DNA of 64,000 bases from Meconema thalassinum (lineage: Eukaryota > Arthropoda > Insecta > Orthoptera > Tettigoniidae): positions 157,039,890 through 157,103,889 of the forward strand of contig OX336397.1 in NCBI GenBank assembly GCA_946902985.2, written 5' to 3'. Below are positions 61,060 through 64,000 of this stretch, one piece after another. Both the position numbers and the translations under genes were made by a program. Each line of letters opens with the position of its first letter. Positions within the stretch are counted from its first letter, which is position 1. The notes beneath the pieces are model-generated. The model had not been told where the DNA came from, ran no database searches, and was given only the letters and a program-made list of their open reading frames with translations.

Positions 61060-63439
61060 AACGAACATTGATCCATATAAAATGACTTACATAGAACTTG
61101 TTAGCAAATAATGATTTATACTAAACGATTTCATCACTGAAGTATATTATTTATATATAAAGCATTTCATACAAAGTTTATTTATTTTGTTTCAGTACGC
61201 TATATTGCATGCAATACTCAAATTAGTGAAATATAAGTCAGGCACAAGATATCCGCTGCCATCTTGTCTTATTAATGAATCAGCTGAGCTTTTTAAAATC
61301 ACGTCTGCACTATAGTATTACAAAATAAACTTTTAATTTCGTACGTGCCTCTTCCTTTAGAACAGTTAAAACGATTCTCGGCTCGATAATCGGAACTGGT
61401 AGGTCCCATGATATGGATTATAAAGTTTGCATAATTCGCACGGCCGCCATCCTGAAATGGTATGGCGGACGACCTTGTAGTTTGGTCACAAGACGCATCC
61501 TATACGAAGGTATGTTGTTACCAAATTTGGTAGAGATTGGATGATTTGGTTAGTCGTTATTTGATTTTACGTTTTGAACGTTTGAGTGGCCGCCATTCAG
61601 TTTTAGTAAAGATGGCGGCGATATAAAACATGACACTGAGGTGTCCTTTGCTAGTGCTACCTTTGTACCAAATTTCGTTCAATTCGCATTCACCGTGTTC
61701 GAATTGATAGGGGGGGACAGACATTCAGAGTACACACACTCACACACACACACACACACACAGACTCACACACACACATACACACACACAGACTCACACA
61801 CACACATACACACACAAAGACAGACACACTTTTTTTTCGCCCTGTGTTGATCTCATAAGTCTACTTTCATTTTTTGCAAAAATCGAAAGTAGACTAAAAA
61901 TAGGCTTATGAGATCACCTTTTGTCCGTGTGTGTGTGTGATTCGTGTGTGTGTGTCCCCCCCCCTAATAAAATCTAAACGGCAAGTGCGATTTCAATGAA
62001 ACTCGGAAAGTTCATAGCACTATTCCCGGTGACCTCGACCGTGCCCTTCAAATTTTGTTACGACTCACCAATCCAACATGGCGGCTGTGCGAAATATTTC
62101 ACCAGCATTCAATATCTCCGAAACTATTACCGATATTACCCTGACATTTTCTATGATGATAGAGGGAACTACTATAAGTTCACTTATGTGACTTTTGAAA
62201 ACCTGGTAACTACAAAACCAACATGGCGGCCAAGCGAATTTGCGACCTTTAAATAGACGTTTCTCGCGATTTGACCAACCAAACGCAATGAAACTTGGTA
62301 CAGTATATGTTTATATACATTGTAATGCACCGACATCTACCTTCGCTCAATTGTTTACATAATCACAAGATGGCAGATGTGCGAAATATTTCACCGGCAT
62401 TCTATATCTCTGAAACTATTAGCGGTATCTCCCTAAAATTTTGTACGGATATAAAGGGCACTACTGGAAGTCCATCTATAAGATCTTAAAAAACCGGTTA
62501 ACTACAAAACGAACATGGCGGCCAAGCGAATTTGAACATTTTAAATAGACCTTTCTCGCGATTTTATGTTCCAAGCGCACTGAAACCTGGTACAGGAAAT
62601 ATTTATACACATTGTAATCCACTGGTATCTAATTTAGTTCAATTGTTTACATAACCTCAAGATGGCGGCAGTGCGAATTTTAAAATTATTTTTTTATTTC
62701 TTGTGATGTAGTCATGCGATCGAAGTGAAAGTTTGAATAATGAACCTACGCAATAATTTTCCTTTAATGGTACATGACTCTATGGCCTATGCATTTAACA
62801 ATCCAACATGGCGACCATCCGAAATATCTAGACGATACTGAATATCTACGAATCTATTTTAGCAATCAAACTGCATTTTTTAATGTTCATAGGGGCTATG
62901 AACTTAAGTTCACCTATAGGACTTTAAATAACCTGGTGATCACAAATCCAACATGGCGGTTACGCGAATTATAAATATTCACATGGACGTTTCTCGCAAT
63001 TTAACCATCCGCGTGCAGTGAAACTTGGTACAGTAAATCTTTATCCGAATGTTAATCCACTGGCATCTAATTTATTTCAATTGTTTCCATAACCTCAAGA
63101 TGGCAGCTGTGAAAAATTTTTAAATCTCCTTGTTTTTTTTTGTGTCCTAATTATGCGATTGAAGTTTGAATACTACACGTTCACAATAATCTGCATGTAA
63201 CAGTACATAACTCTAGGACCTACATATATAAAATCCAACATGGCGACCATCCGCAATATTTAGTCGGTTCTCAATATCTACGAATCTATTGCAGCAATCA
63301 AACTGAAATTTTGTATGTTGATAGTGGCAATTAACATAAGTAGGATATATGAAAATAGGCTGTATAGTTCTTCACGGAACTACTTGTTTTTATTCAGCAT
63401 TCACTACGCAAATATTGCAAAATTATTTTCTTAAAAAAA

Positions 63440-64000
63440 CAAGATGTTCAGTAAAGAACATATAGCCTACTTTCTCCTAAATGCATGGGTATAGTTATAA
63501 CTCTTTGTCCTTTTCAAGGAGTATGATTGAATGTTGGTTGTAGGAGCTTGTTGAAATACAACGTGCTATAGGGATATTAAACATGAATATGAGGTGCCCT
63601 TTGCTAGTGCTACCTCTGTACCAAATTTCGTTCAATTCGGTTTCACCGTGTTTGAATTGATAGGGGGAATCGATCTGCACACATACTTGGCCACCATCTG
63701 CAAACTATTGGGCTGATGTTCTTGCAGTTTGGTCAGAATATGTTTCCCACATAAATATATGGTGTTGCAAAATTAGGTAGAGACTAGATTATTAGGTGGG
63801 TCGTAATTACATTTTAGCTTTTAACATTTGGGTGGCCGCGATTACGTTTCCATCAAGATAGCGGTGATATAAAACATGACACTGAGGTGCCCTTTCCTTG
63901 TGCTACCTCTATACCAAATTTCGTTCCATTTGGTTTCAGCGTGTTTGAATTAATAGGGGGAATCGATTCTGACACAAAGATGGCCGCCATCCGCAAACTA
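63440..64000 (-). mobile_element. Helentron-like element, subfamily Z, copy 3 (cut by window end)
   Basis: The left end is AACAAGATGTTCAGTAAAGA, ACATATAGCCTACTTTCTCC. It then runs into repeats of ACATGAATATGAGGTGCCCT / GTACCAAATTTCGTTCAATT and TGGCCRCCAT-type motifs at about 63691, 63833 and 63982 (142 and 149 bp apart). The microsatellite end would lie beyond the window. Confidence 0.82.

Larger units (their letters stand above)
59878..61896 (-). mobile_element. Helentron-like element, subfamily Z, copy 2 (nested in Y)
   Basis: The left end is CAAGATGTTCGGGAAAGAAC then ATATAGCCTACTTTCTCC. The right end has (CA)n at 61735-61820, GATCTCATAAGTCTACTTTC and AAAGTAGACT. The interior from 60735 to the end matches Z copy 1 (56146-57352) closely. 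It also includes the dispersed repeat shared with 1.35-1.6 kb (60062-60580) and the tRNA-like block. Insertion is between A residues of the host hairpin, with no duplication evident. Confidence 0.88.
59856..63390 (+). mobile_element. Helentron-like element, subfamily Y, copy 3, split by a Z element in its 5' hairpin
   Basis: The first arm, TAGCCTATTTTCAATTTTGA, lies at 59856-59875. The second arm, AATAGGCTTATGAGATCACC, is at 61898 onward, because a Z element (59878-61896) sits in the A-rich loop. The rest is a typical Y body with (GT)n at 61926-61955 and ATGGCGGC-type motifs at about 62078, 62223, 62369, 62515, 62661, 62808, 62953, 63102 and 63240. The 3' end is AAAATAGGCTGTATAGTTCT, CACGGAACTACTTG, then a T tract. 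Confidence 0.9.

Overview
The window looks like non-coding, repeat-saturated DNA from a large arthropod genome, most likely an insect. The evidence is many tRNA-derived SINEs, CR1/Jockey-like and endonuclease-type non-LTR retrotransposons, mariner, Tc1, hAT and piggyBac relics, Helentron-like elements, A+T-rich spacers and no recognisable host gene. A polyneopteran (for example an orthopteran) would fit the SINE styles I recall, but the sequence alone does not prove it. No prokaryotic signal (operons, ribosome binding sites, CRISPR) is present. Every coding match I can support is a fragment of a transposable element, nearly all with stops, frameshifts or truncations.

Layout. 0-7.5 kb: LINE 3' end, a 492-bp SINE with perfect 18-bp target duplications, a Glu-tRNA-type SINE next to a second SINE, IS630/mariner-type relics, a hAT relic with 8-bp target duplications, and a 703-bp foldback element. 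7.5-16 kb: four insertions of the same Glu-type SINE (one a dimer), another SINE, a fragment of the Helentron-like family, a large LINE reverse-transcriptase relic (13.0-14.8 kb) and a Tc1 relic. 16-20 kb: a hAT element (17.2-19.8 kb) holding two SINEs and a Helentron-like element. 20-26 kb: LINE 3' ends, three SINEs, a Helentron-like element and a minus-strand LINE reverse transcriptase. 26-29.4 kb: a LINE endonuclease domain split by a MITE-like insertion that itself holds a Helentron-like element. 29.4-35.5 kb: a 1.1-kb foldback, a hAT with a mariner inside, an inverted-arm repeat with hammerhead-like hairpins, and another LINE reverse transcriptase. 35.8-36.7 kb: about 900 bp of TAAA-type simple repeat. 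37-43.2 kb: SINEs, an 897-bp Tc1-type foldback, a mariner with long inverted arms. 43.2-46.4 kb: mostly unrecognised sequence with one promoter-like cluster. 46.5-49.6 kb: a LINE C-terminus split by an element carrying about ten 164-bp tandem units. 50.8-64 kb: six Helentron-like elements, one apparently hosting a complete-ended but dead piggyBac that in turn hosts a SINE.

The most interesting signal is the Helentron-like superfamily (about ten copies or fragments). Its subfamilies share both ends and insert into A/T tracts without target duplication. Their bodies are built from monomers of about 146 bp, each carrying one ATGGCGGC-type or TTGGCAGC-type motif. Two nested cases supply empty sites by paralogy. 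Relative insertion order can be read at many loci, so the window works as a stratigraphic record of transposition rather than as a gene neighbourhood.
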